DNA of 64,000 nucleotides, from contig DAIDDL010000011.1 of the NCBI GenBank assembly GCA_027309085.1, forward strand, positions 25,279-89,278, given 5' to 3'. This stretch comes from Sulfobacillus sp. GTDB taxonomy: Bacteria; Bacillota; Sulfobacillia; Sulfobacillales; Sulfobacillaceae. The notes under the pieces were generated by a model, which saw only the letters and a program-made list of their open reading frames with translations, was not told where the DNA came from and did not search any database. This document shows positions 50,531 through 59,406 of the stretch, one piece after another. Position 1 is the stretch's first letter, and the number at the start of each line of letters is the position of its first letter. Made by a program: the position numbers and the translations under genes.

Positions 50531-52633
50531 TTGACCCAATACTCAATAAATAAAAGGGCGTTGCTGGGCCTGGCATCATCTGCCCTCCTGCTCGCCGCAC
50601 TGACAGTGCCTTCCATGACCGCTATGGCGGCTTCGCTGCCGTCCACCCTTTATGTGAGCACGCAGGGGAGCAATAGCGCTGGCAGCGGCACACAGCAAGC
50701 GCCCTACCAGACCATTCAATACGCCATTGACCACGCCGTGCTGGGCGCGACCATCATCGTGGAGCCAGGCATCTATAATCAGTCTGTGAGTGTGCAAAAG
50801 TCGGTCACCCTGGACTCCGCCCTTGACAGCGCTATGGGCACCACGACCATTTCCGGGGCGAACCAGGCTGGCGTGAACACGATCCTCATTTCCGGGCGCG
50901 CCGCGGACAACACCGCCATCGACGGATTTACCGTGACTGCCGGCGCTGATCACGGCATCTTTGTCCAAAATAGTGACAACGTGACGATTGAGGACAATGT
51001 GGTCACCGGAAACGGGACGGCGGGCAAAGGCACCATTCCCGACGACAAGCCTATCGAATTGGCTGGGGCACCTCTAATGCTGTGGTCAAAGGCAATACAG
51101 TCACCAAAAATCTCGCCGACGGCGGAATCAGCCTTGTCGATGACGGCCCTCTCGACCCAGGGGTGGCTCAAGGGAAAATTCCGGTTGGCGGGACACTTGC
51201 CCCATCGAAAGACAACACCATCGAAGACAACACCATCACCGACAACCAGGGTGGCTGCGGCATCGTCATCGCAGCCTATAATGCCGGCGAGGGCGTCATA
51301 GACAACATAGTGTCCGGCAATACTGTCAGCCACGATGTGGCCGGTATCGTGGTGGCCACAGACGTGCCGGGAAGTTTAGCTGAAGGCAACGTGGTGTCGC
51401 ACAACGTGGTTTCCGACAACTTCATCGCGGGAATCGTTCTCCACAGCAATGCCCCCGGTGACATGCTGATGAAGAACGCCGTGACAGACAACACGGTGGC
51501 GGGCAATGGTGCCGATGGCGAAGTTGGCGCCTTTCAGACCACGGGGATTGTCGAGGCTGGGGCCGTCGCTCCCGTGACGGACAACACTATCACGGGCAAT
51601 CATGTCTCCGATGAAACACTTGGCATCTATGTAACCGGCGCCCTCGCCAACCACATCTCCGGAAACATCCTGGACACCCCGGTGTCTGTGGCGCCATCCC
51701 TAGAAATGGTGGGCCAAGGCGGGAATGTCGCGGCCGGGAAAACTGTCGTGTATACGGTCGAGAACCCAACAGCGCCAACGGGCTTGCTTTACCAGTACTG
51801 GGTTGACTCGGCTGCGGGGTGGAGGATGGTGCAGAATTACCTTCCCGATAACGTGTACGCTATGAAGGACGTCGCGGCCGGAAGCTACCAGGTGGTCGCT
51901 TACTCATTGACGCCGGCCGCACTGAAAGCGCGCGCATGGCATGACGCGGCGTCCGCCAGCCACATCATTAACGTGGGCAGTTCCGTCAGCCTCGCTGTGA
52001 TGGGCGCGATGTCCGGCATGACGGCGAATTCCACGACCGTGCAGGCCGCGGCTAAGAATTTGCTCCATCCCGTTTACCAGTTCTGGTGGCAGGGGCCAAA
52101 TGGCCAGTGGACGGCAAGCGGCAACTATTCCACGGACAATATGATGGATATCCTGCCCCCCACGGTCGCTCCGCCCAGGCCGGCACGTATGCTGTGGTGG
52201 CTTACGCTAAGGGCGCCAACGCCCCGGAAAGCGCCGCTTATGAGGTATTCAGCCAGCCGCTGTCCATAAAAGCATCGCCCACAGTGGATTTTGTGCTCAC
52301 TCCAGCAAGCGCCTCAATAAATCCCGGCGGCTCTGCTGTCTTAACCCTATCCCAGGAATATAGCACGGGGGCCATGGCTTTCGGCATGTCGCTCGACAAT
52401 CTCGACTCAACCTTTACAGTAGCTGGCGCCAACGGGCAACCCGCATCCGGATTCACCATTGTGAGGCGATGCTCGACGGCACATATACTTTTTTGGGTGC
52501 GCCCACCCGTGCTGTGGGCACGGTCGACGTGACGGCGGGGTCTGGCGTCGCGCCTGGCACTTACACCGTCACAGCGTCTGATCCCGATCACATGGATGTG
52601 ACCTCTGCGCCCGTCGACATTGTCGTGAGGTAA
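50531..52633 (+). pseudogene. Secreted parallel beta-helix (NosD-like) protein, broken by frameshifts
   Basis: Start TTG 50531 follows GAGGAG. The protein has a signal peptide (AMA cleavage near 33) and a right-handed beta-helix region with repeated DNTI/GNTV-type turns (IEDNVVTGNG, VKGNTVTKNLAD, DNTITGNHVSDE), then Ig/CARDB-like repeats (PTGLLYQYWVDSAAGWRMVQ; HPVYQFWWQGPNGQW). The frame shifts near 51070 (in a GGGG run), near 52160 (in a C6 run) and near 52460, after which the last frame ends VDIVVR at 52633. Undoing the three shifts gives about 700 residues. Two shifts fall in homopolymers, so sequencing error or phase variation must be considered as well as decay. Such proteins often bind or trim surface polysaccharides. 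Confidence 0.7.
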
Positions 52634-52657
52634 TCGGTCTTCCATGCTCCGCACGCA

Positions 52658-52692
52658 GGAACCGGATCTTGCTCCCGGTTCCTTTTATTTTA
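52658..52692 (+). terminator. Intrinsic terminator after the beta-helix gene
   Basis: GGAACCGG (52658-52665) pairs perfectly with CCGGTTCC (52675-52682), 9-base loop, followed by TTTTATTTTA. It is 24 bases past the reconstructed stop, which supports the end of the broken gene at 52633. Confidence 0.88.
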
Positions 52693-52832
52693 CGGTGAAG
52701 GCTCTCTGCGCCTGGCTGGCGTGACAGGTTCTCGCCTGCGGTTCAGGAGAGCCTGGCAGTGCTGTGGGAATATGCCGCGAACGTCCTGCATTTTAGCCCA
52801 GATTACAGGAGTCTCAAGATAGGGTGCAGGTC

Positions 52833-52862
52833 TTGTTTTTGCCAAAACAAATAGAGTACAAT
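52833..52862 (+). promoter_or_regulatory. Promoter of the nucleoside operon with overlapping palindrome
   Basis: TTGTTT (52833-52838) and TACAAT (52857-52862) are 18 bases apart. The -35 is part of a perfect inverted repeat TTGTTTT...AAAACAA (52833-52839 and 52844-52850), a likely operator for a repressor of the nucleoside genes downstream. Confidence 0.55.
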
Positions 52863-52987
52863 CACAGCAGACGTCAGACATCATCCAAGGCGATCTATTC
52901 ATTATTATCAGATAAGTAAGAAGTATGGCGGCGGTCCAACATCACGCACAGCTTTGACCGTAACCGAAAGGCAGGTGTTGCCCCGTG

Positions 52988-53143
52988 ATGACGGTGCTTT
53001 TATCTTTTGGCGTGGGCCTTCTCATTGGCGCTGCGTTCACTCTCCTGCATCTTCCTGTTCCCGCTCCCCCCACCCTTGCCGGGGTCATGGGAATTGGGGG
53101 CATTTTCTGCGGTATGTGGGTGACCCAATACTTTCTGCGCTGA
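52988..53143 (+). CDS. XapX-domain small membrane protein
   Basis: 51 residues from ATG 52988 (GTG 52985 possible) to TGA 53141-53143. It has two short membrane segments (residues 3-20 and 30-46) with the XapX pattern GVGLLIGAAFTLLHLPVPAP followed by PTLAGVMGIGGIFCGM. XapX/DUF1427 proteins are found near nucleoside or nucleobase transport genes, which agrees with the permease encoded next. The ribosome binding site is weak. It appears to be the first gene of the operon. Confidence 0.8.
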   Translation: MTVLLSFGVGLLIGAAFTLLHLPVPAPPTLAGVMGIGGIFCGMWVTQYFLR

Positions 53144-53239
53144 ATTTCCGGGGAGCAGAGAAGTGTGCACAGTTGGATATGCTAGGCAGGGGCCATGACG
53201 ACGCTCCAAAGACATCCAAAAACGAACGGAGGAGTAGGC

Positions 53240-54613
53240 GTGAAACATTCGGCCGGCGCGGAGGAACAGCCTTCGGGACTGTTTCATAAAACGTTGAACG
53301 AAATTGAGACGGTTGGGGTGCTTCCCGTGCCCCAGGCAGAACGGACCATGACGTCCGGCAAGCTGATGGTCGTCTGGCTGATGGCGTCAGCGTCAGCGAT
53401 GACCCCTTTGATAGGGTTGCTGCTGTTCCATTTTGGGATGACGGATATGATTTTGGCTATTGTGGCTAGTTGGCTTATCAGCTTCATCCCGGCGGGACTG
53501 TTTTCTGAAATGGGGCGGGAAGTTCCCCTAACCGGGCTGATTGTGGCCCGCAAAACTTATGGACGCGTCGGGGCATTTTTATTCGCGGTGCTGTTTACGT
53601 TTGTCAATATGGGGTGGTTTGGGCTCAATACCGCAGTGGCGGGGGAAGTGCTCAATGCCATATTTCATGCGACGGGCTCGTTCTGGTTTTGGGTTATTGG
53701 CGCAGCGCAGGTTATCCTAGTGCTGTTTGGCATGAAGTGGTTGGAGTACTTTTACCGTTACACGTCCATCCTCCTGCTGGTTTGCTATGGCGCCCTGACA
53801 TGGTACTTGTTCACCCACTTTCACACCATCATTCCGCACGCAACCGTCCCTATGCAGTGGGGCACCGCGATTACTACGGTGGTAAGCTTTTCGATCCTTG
53901 CATGGACATACAAACTCTCCACTGTCTCTCGTTTTTGCGTCCCTAAAACCGGTCAGTCCGGCAATGCCCGGTACTTCCTCGCGCCTTCCGTTGGCATTAT
54001 GCTGGCAGTGCTCCTGATGGGCATTGTGGGCATGGATGCCCAGCAAGCCACAGGAAACTGGAATGTGGCGCTCTTGGGCCCCCACATCCCTGTCTGGGGT
54101 CTGGCGGCGGCGCTTGGGGTGGCCCTGGCCATCATTCATACCAATGCCATGAACTTGTACCCGTCCACCGTTGACCTGCTGGTTGCGCTGAATACCTTGC
54201 GCAAATCGACGCGCTGGGAGCAGCCCGTGGCGACAATTATTTTGGGAGTGCTGAGCACTATCCTGGCTGTACTTGGCATCTTGAACCACGTCAGTGGCTT
54301 CCTCGATGCCATCGGCGACGTCATTGTGCCCTTTACGTTTATCATGCTCGTGGACTGGCTGTGGGTGCAGCGGCGGAAAACTCCGGCCGATGCGTTCTTC
54401 GCCCACCCCGAAACGCCCCGGGAATGGGTAAACTGGGCGAGTATTATTGCCTTCGCCGCGGGCCTTGCCTTTTGCCTGTGGGGCGCAGATCTGGCGCCTG
54501 GAGCGTTTGCCACGGTGCTTCCCCTGCCCGTTGTCGGCGGGTTGGTTTCCGCCGTGATTTATGCCTTGTGGCGGGTGCGTGCGCCCCACCGGTCGGAACC
54601 TGTTAAAGAATAG
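53240..54613 (+). CDS. NCS1-family nucleobase/nucleoside permease (CodB-like)
   Basis: 457 residues from GTG 53240, with GGAGG 7 bases upstream. About twelve membrane helices are visible. NCS1 features include an early amphipathic segment (FHKTLNEIETVGVLPVPQAE), then LMVVWLMASASAMTPLIGLL, GREVPLTGLIVARKTYGRVG and VNMGWFGLNTAVAGEV. It would import cytosine, purine or a related base or nucleoside by cation symport. The deoC, phosphorylase and deoB genes downstream suggest that nucleosides or their bases are the substrate. Confidence 0.9.
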   Translation: MKHSAGAEEQPSGLFHKTLNEIETVGVLPVPQAERTMTSGKLMVVWLMASASAMTPLIGLLLFHFGMTDMILAIVASWLISFIPAGLFSEMGREVPLTGLIVARKTYGRVGAFLFAVLFTFVNMGWFGLNTAVAGEVLNAIFHATGSFWFWVIGAAQVILVLFGMKWLEYFYRYTSILLLVCYGALTWYLFTHFHTIIPHATVPMQWGTAITTVVSFSILAWTYKLSTVSRFCVPKTGQSGNARYFLAPSVGIMLAVLLMGIVGMDAQQATGNWNVALLGPHIPVWGLAAALGVALAIIHTNAMNLYPSTVDLLVALNTLRKSTRWEQPVATIILGVLSTILAVLGILNHVSGFLDAIGDVIVPFTFIMLVDWLWVQRRKTPADAFFAHPETPREWVNWASIIAFAAGLAFCLWGADLAPGAFATVLPLPVVGGLVSAVIYALWRVRAPHRSEPVKE

Positions 54614-54648
54614 GAAACAGCTGTTTAAAAAGTCTAAGGAGCTGAATC

Positions 54649-55425
54649 ATGATGACGACACCAGACTGGAGTCCCTGGATCGCAACAATCGAACCCATTT
54701 TAACCGCCCCTGAAGTGTCGCGGATAGCCGCCATTGACCGTCTCCCCTGGGTTCCCCCAGCCGTCCAGTCCCGCAGAGATCTGGCAGAATTCATTGACCA
54801 CACCCTGTTGAGCGCAGACGCCGTGCCGGAGCAGGTGGTGACTTTGTGCGAACAGGCGGTGGCGTGGAAAACTGGCGCTGTCTGCATTAACCCCGTGTAC
54901 GTCCCGCTTGCCCGCAAGACTCTGGGGGAAACATTCATGGATATTGCCGCAGTGGCGGGCTTTCCGTTAGGCGCCACATCGTCTGCGGCGAAAGCCTACG
55001 AAGCCGCATGGGCCGCAGCGGCAGGGGCCAGCGAGATCGACATGGTAATCAGCATCGGGCTGCTGAAAAGTCAGCAGTGGCGCAACGTTCTCGACGACAT
55101 TCTCGCTGTGCGCGCAGCGGTCCCCCAGCCTGTCCGCCTGAAGGTCATTATGGAAAATGCCCTGCTGACGCGGGACGAGATCATTTTGGGCTGCCTGCTG
55201 GCGGTTGCGGCAGGATCCGATTTTGTGAAAACATCCACCGGGTTTGGACCGTCGGGGGCGACAGTGGAAGATGTGCGCTTGATGCGCCAGGTTGTCGGGC
55301 GCAATACGGGTGTGAAGGCGGCCGGAGGAATTCACACCGCCCAGGAGGCGCTGGCGATGATTGAGGCGGGGGCCGACCGCATTGGCGCAAGCCAGACGCA
55401 GGCGATTCTGGAAGCCCTGGCTTAA
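54649..55425 (+). CDS. deoC: Deoxyribose-phosphate aldolase
   Basis: 258 residues from ATG 54649, with AAGGAG 7 bases upstream. The TIM-barrel motifs are LAEFIDHTLLSADAV, AVAGFPLGATSSAAK, GASEIDMVISIGLL, LKVIMENALLT, the Schiff-base lysine in DFVKTSTGFGPSGAT and KAAGGIHTAQEAL. It splits 2-deoxyribose-5-phosphate to glyceraldehyde-3-phosphate and acetaldehyde, the last step of deoxynucleoside breakdown. It carries an N-terminal extension of about 45 residues relative to the shortest DeoC proteins. Confidence 0.97.
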   Translation: MMTTPDWSPWIATIEPILTAPEVSRIAAIDRLPWVPPAVQSRRDLAEFIDHTLLSADAVPEQVVTLCEQAVAWKTGAVCINPVYVPLARKTLGETFMDIAAVAGFPLGATSSAAKAYEAAWAAAAGASEIDMVISIGLLKSQQWRNVLDDILAVRAAVPQPVRLKVIMENALLTRDEIILGCLLAVAAGSDFVKTSTGFGPSGATVEDVRLMRQVVGRNTGVKAAGGIHTAQEALAMIEAGADRIGASQTQAILEALA

Positions 55426-55441
55426 GCGAGAGGAGATGGCG

Positions 55442-56746
55442 ATGATGGACCACGATATAATGCCTACAATCATCCAGAAGACGCGTGACCGCCAAGCCTT
55501 GTCCGCATCGGAAATCCGCCAGTTGGTTGACGGCGTAGTGAGCGGCGCCTGGCCTGATTACCAGTTGTCCGCCTGGCTGATGGCGGCATACTGCCGCGGC
55601 CTGACGGATACCGAAACTTTTGAGCTGACGGGGGCGATGGCCGACTCCGTCGGCCCCCCGCAAGAACCGTTGGGATTGGTGGACAAACATTCCACCGGAG
55701 GAGTGGGTGACAAGACGACCCTGGTGCTAGCGCCGCTAGTCGCCAGTCTGGGTCTGCCCATTGCCAAAATGTCGGGACGGGGTTTGGGCCACACTGGGGG
55801 AACTCTGGACAAGCTGGAGAGTATTCCCGGATTTACGGTAGACCTTTCGCCGGAGGCCATTCGGGCACAGGTTAGGGATATCGGCATTGCCGTCGTAGCG
55901 CAGTCCTCGACTCTCGCCCCAGCCGACAAGCGGCTGTATGCCCTGCGCGATGTAACGGCTACGGTCGACTCCATTCCGCTTATCGCCTCGTCGATTATGT
56001 CTAAAAAGCTCGCCAGCGGGACGCGCCATATGGTGCTTGATGTGAAAGTCGGCAACGGCGCCTTTATGACCACGCTGGAGCGTGCCCGCGAACTGGCCCA
56101 GCTTATGGTGAAAATCGGCGAGTTCCACCAGCGTCACGTGACAGCGCTGCTTACCACCATGAACGAACCGCTCGGGTGGGCCATAGGCAACGCCGTGGAA
56201 GTCAATGAAGCGGTGGCGTGCCTGAAGGGCGGGGGGCCGGAGGACCTGCGTACGCTGGTGTTGGCCTTGGCTGCTGCGCTGGAGCAGTCAGTGCATGGCA
56301 CGGACCCGGACACGGCTTACGGGGCAGCCCGGGACGCGCTGACCAGCGGAAAAGCTTGGGATGTGTTCGTCCGCTGGATTGCGGCTCAGGGAGGACAGCC
56401 TGCCAGTGTTGAGCACGACCTTCCCTTGGCCCCCATCGCCCGGGAAGTGCATGCCGACAGGCAAGGATGGGTGGCAGCCATCCAGACCCAGTCTCTCGGC
56501 GAGGTGGCTTTGGAATTAGGGGCGGGGCGCCATGAACTGGGAGACCGCGTGGACTTTGGCGTGGGCCTGCAGTGCTTCGCCAAAATTGGCCGCCATTTCG
56601 ACCAGGGAGAGACCGTGGCCATCATTTATGCACGCAGTGAGGGATCCGCGGAGGAGGCGGCCCAGGGGGTGCGCGCCGCCATCTCCTGGAGCCCGCAATC
56701 TGTCGCAGTGCCGCCTTTGGTGCTGGACCGCATTGCAGGCGCCTAA
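55442..56746 (+). CDS. pdp: Pyrimidine-nucleoside (thymidine) phosphorylase
   Basis: 434 residues from ATG 55442, about 6 bases after AGGAG. The family signature KMSGRGLGHTGGTLDKLES is complete, with VDKHSTGGVGDKTTLVLAPL, SIMSKKLASGTRHMVLDVKV and GNGAFM following. The enzyme splits thymidine, deoxyuridine or uridine with phosphate to base and (deoxy)ribose-1-phosphate, the substrate of DeoB. Uridine/thymidine specificity cannot be told from the sequence, so Pdp or DeoA are both acceptable names. Confidence 0.95.
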   Translation: MMDHDIMPTIIQKTRDRQALSASEIRQLVDGVVSGAWPDYQLSAWLMAAYCRGLTDTETFELTGAMADSVGPPQEPLGLVDKHSTGGVGDKTTLVLAPLVASLGLPIAKMSGRGLGHTGGTLDKLESIPGFTVDLSPEAIRAQVRDIGIAVVAQSSTLAPADKRLYALRDVTATVDSIPLIASSIMSKKLASGTRHMVLDVKVGNGAFMTTLERARELAQLMVKIGEFHQRHVTALLTTMNEPLGWAIGNAVEVNEAVACLKGGGPEDLRTLVLALAAALEQSVHGTDPDTAYGAARDALTSGKAWDVFVRWIAAQGGQPASVEHDLPLAPIAREVHADRQGWVAAIQTQSLGEVALELGAGRHELGDRVDFGVGLQCFAKIGRHFDQGETVAIIYARSEGSAEEAAQGVRAAISWSPQSVAVPPLVLDRIAGA

Positions 56747-56780
56747 GCGGGATGCACATAAATTTTTCAGAAAGGAGCAG

Positions 56781-56831
56781 GTGGAGCGTTTGGGCTCTAC
56801 CAACTCACACCGATGCGCATTATCTTATTAG
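56781..56831 (+). other. Possible 16-codon leader frame overlapping deoB start
   Basis: GTG 56781 follows AAAGGAG and reads 16 codons to TAG 56829-56831, so it ends 19 bases inside deoB in another frame. The deoB ATG itself has no ribosome binding site, so translation of this short frame may deliver ribosomes to it. Spacing from AAAGGAG to the GTG is short (3 bases), which weakens the case. Confidence 0.3.
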
Positions 56832-57982
56832 TGATTGACTCTGGAGGGATCGGCCCTGCGCCGGACAGCGAAGCATTCGGGGATCTGGGCGCCAATACTA
56901 TTGGGCATACCGCGCAAGCCGTGCCGGGTCTGGCCCTGCCGAATTTAGCAGCTATGGGTCTGTCCTCTTTAGTGGATCTGCCCGGCACACCAGCGGTGCC
57001 GTTAAAGGGAGTGGCATACCCGGTGCATTCGCAGGCGGCTGGCAAGGATACTCTGGCTGGCCACTGGGAAATGATGGGCATTACGGTGACTGTGCCCTTC
57101 CGAACTTTCCCCAATGGATTTGATGCGGATATTGTCGCCCGCCTGACGGAGGCATTTGGCCGTCCCCTTTTGGGAAACGAAGTAGCGTCGGGAACAGAGA
57201 TCATGGCGCGCCTCGGCGAGCGCCACATGCAGACGGGGTGGCCCATTGTGTATACGTCTGCTGACAGTGTGCTGCAGATAGCGGCCCATGAAGACATTGT
57301 GCCGCTGCCTCAACTGTATGCCTGGAGCCAGAGCGCGCGTGATATCATGCAGGGACCGTGGCTTGTGGGCCGGATCATTGCCCGGCCGTTTGTGGGTACC
57401 CCCGGCCACTTCACGCGCACTGCGCACCGGCACGATTTCAGTGTCAAAGCTCCGTCTGCCACAGAGGTCGACGCACTGCAGCAAGCGGGTGTCCGGACCG
57501 TAGCGGTCGGAAAGATTGGCGACATTTTTTCAGGGCAGGGGTTCGACGTGAAGACGCCTACGGTGAGCAACCAGGATGGACTGGAAAAGACTGCGCAGGC
57601 TCTGGAACAGTGGCCGTCAGGGAAGCCCGGGTTTATCTTTACCAATCTGGTGGAATTCGACTCGCTCTATGGCCACCGGCGCGACCCCGTGGGATATGCG
57701 CGGGCACTGCGCGAGCTCGACGATTTTCTCCCCCGTCTGTGGAACCTGCTCGGTCCCGGCGACCAACTGTGGATCACGGCCGACCATGGCTGCGACCCTA
57801 CCTACCCGGGAACCGACCATACCCGGGAGACTCTGCCGTGGCTCTGCTACGGCCCATCTCTGATTCCAGGCATCGGCCATCCCAGGTCTACCCTGGGTGA
57901 TATTGCCGCCACGCTAGCGGCGCTCTTTTCCGCAACCCAGGTGGGTCACGGCCACATCAGCGACAAGCTGGTCCCCGGCTAA
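56813..57982 (+). CDS. deoB: Phosphopentomutase
   Basis: 389 residues from ATG 56813. Alkaline-phosphatase-fold metal motifs are present: IILLVIDSGGIGPAPD (metal Asp), GANTIGHTAQAV (with the Thr that is phosphorylated at family level in AGKDTLAGHWEMMG), GKIGDIFSGQGF, NLVEFDSLYGHRRDP and WITADHGCDPTYPGTDHTRE. It converts ribose- or deoxyribose-1-phosphate to the 5-phosphate, linking the phosphorylase to DeoC. No ribosome binding site is seen at its start, unlike its neighbours. Confidence 0.96.
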   Translation: MRIILLVIDSGGIGPAPDSEAFGDLGANTIGHTAQAVPGLALPNLAAMGLSSLVDLPGTPAVPLKGVAYPVHSQAAGKDTLAGHWEMMGITVTVPFRTFPNGFDADIVARLTEAFGRPLLGNEVASGTEIMARLGERHMQTGWPIVYTSADSVLQIAAHEDIVPLPQLYAWSQSARDIMQGPWLVGRIIARPFVGTPGHFTRTAHRHDFSVKAPSATEVDALQQAGVRTVAVGKIGDIFSGQGFDVKTPTVSNQDGLEKTAQALEQWPSGKPGFIFTNLVEFDSLYGHRRDPVGYARALRELDDFLPRLWNLLGPGDQLWITADHGCDPTYPGTDHTRETLPWLCYGPSLIPGIGHPRSTLGDIAATLAALFSATQVGHGHISDKLVPG

Positions 57983-58000
57983 CTGCCGCCGTCAGGACCT

Positions 58001-58031
58001 GGCGGACGCTCACGAGGCGTCCGCCTCTTAT
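58001..58031 (+). terminator. Terminator of the nucleoside operon
   Basis: GGCGGACGC (58001-58009) pairs perfectly with GCGTCCGCC (58017-58025), 7-base loop, followed by TCTTATATT. It begins 18 bases after the deoB stop. Confidence 0.75.
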
Positions 58032-58138
58032 ATTCGGGCGATAACACCGGTTGCCCCACGCAATTTCTGTGTCTCGGTCGCCCTCCTTTTCCCGTCTTGG
58101 TAATCCTTTTCTGGCCTTCCGCTGTAGGCACTTCGCTG

Positions 58139-58675
58139 TCATAAAGAAAACACCTGCGCAATCCAGTGGCCCGCGTAGGTTATGAGAAATACTGACAACA
58201 CCATTCCCACCAAAGTCGAAAGCAATGTCCTCAGCGGTTTCCAACCCGTACCGAACCCTATGGCAATACAGACGTACGCACCTAAAAAGGGAGACAGAGG
58301 TGCCAGAATCCCAACCCCATACCGCCCGTACTTGTCCGCCCATTTTTGCACCCGCTGCACCTTGGCTTTAGCCCAATGCCAATGGCTGACAATTTGATGA
58401 AAGCTCAGCATCAGCACTGGGATCGGAATCAGGTTGGCTAGGATGCTGATTACCGCTCCAGTGAGCGGGTGAAATCCCAGAGCCACACTGGCGACCGCCG
58501 CTGGCTGAGCTTCCAGCACAATCGACGTACCAATGAGGGAAAGCGCCGCCCACGGCCTGTGGCTGCCTACATACAGGGCCGCCGCGAACAAGACGGCCGC
58601 TGCAGCGAACCCGTAGAGCAGCCTGCCAAGAAATGTCGCGGGCGCCCAGTAAACCCGTTTCCACCATTCGTCCAC
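58139..58675 (-). CDS. Small multidrug-export-like integral membrane protein
   Basis: 178 residues from GTG 58675, 8 bases after GGGAGG; a GTG at 58699 would add 8 residues. About five membrane helices are seen, with FEA-like segments SIVLEAQPAAVASVALGFHP and VISILANLIPIPVLMLSFHQ, a soluble KVQRVQKWADKYGRYGV loop and IAPLSPFLGAYVCIAIG-type final helices (here ILAPLSPFLGAYVCIAIGFG). This matches the Sm_multidrug_ex/COG2426 family, whose transport substrate is unknown. The gene stands alone between two rightward operons. Confidence 0.82.
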   Translation of the reverse strand: MDEWWKRVYWAPATFLGRLLYGFAAAAVLFAAALYVGSHRPWAALSLIGTSIVLEAQPAAVASVALGFHPLTGAVISILANLIPIPVLMLSFHQIVSHWHWAKAKVQRVQKWADKYGRYGVGILAPLSPFLGAYVCIAIGFGTGWKPLRTLLSTLVGMVLSVFLITYAGHWIAQVFSL

Positions 58676-58911
58676 TTTATGGCCTCCCAGTTGCCGCACC
58701 TACCCCGAAGTGTATACCAAAAATTGTCGAAGATCTTCTCATTCGACTTTTTTGGCGACCGGGCGTGTCCTGCAATCTTCCTTACCATTTTTGGCATCGC
58801 GCCCCCCCGTCATGCGCGGCGGGTCCCAAAATCTCCGCGGGTTCTCTTGACACCAAGCGCGCGGCGCCGTCCAATAGAATAGAGAACGTTCATACCATTG
58901 GGAGGTCAGAA

Positions 58912-59406
58912 ATGTCACCTACACAGCGCCATGAACTGCTGGTCCGGCTCCATGACGACGCCAAACTTTCCATTACGACCTTGGCCGCCATGATGGATGT
59001 CGACCCCGCTGATGTCGAGGCAACCATTGCCGAACTTGAAGCGTCTGGCATTATCCGCGGATACTGCGCCGTAATTAACTGGGACCGGATAGAGAGAGAC
59101 CGGGTGCGCGGAATTATTGAGGTCAAAGTCGCTCCGCAGCGGGAAGTCGGTTTTGACGCCGTTGCACGGCGGATCTACCAGTATCCCGAAGTCAAAGACG
59201 TCACTCTGGTCTCTGGCAGCTACGACCTCCAAGTGATTGTGGAGGGCCAGCGCATTCAGGAAGTGGCCCGGTTTGTCTCGGAACGGCTTGCGACCATTGA
59301 GCATGTCCAATCCACCACCACGCATTTTGTTCTCAAAACGTACAAGGTCGACGGCGTCGTATTGGACGACGACGGTGGCGAGCAGCGGTTGGTGATTAGC
59401 CCGTGA
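58912..59406 (+). CDS. Lrp/AsnC-family regulator, AlaR-like
   Basis: 164 residues from ATG 58912, with GGGAGG 6 bases upstream. The N-terminal helix-turn-helix (LLVRLHDDAKLSITTLAAMM, DVDPADVEATIAELEASGII) and the RAM effector domain (GIIEVKVAPQREVGFDAVA; LVSGSYDLQVIVEGQ) are complete. Its stop overlaps the aminotransferase start by four bases. Bacillus has the same pair, alaR-alaT (formerly yugG-yugH), in which the regulator activates its aminotransferase in response to alanine, so this is the likely function. Confidence 0.9.
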   Translation: MSPTQRHELLVRLHDDAKLSITTLAAMMDVDPADVEATIAELEASGIIRGYCAVINWDRIERDRVRGIIEVKVAPQREVGFDAVARRIYQYPEVKDVTLVSGSYDLQVIVEGQRIQEVARFVSERLATIEHVQSTTTHFVLKTYKVDGVVLDDDGGEQRLVISP

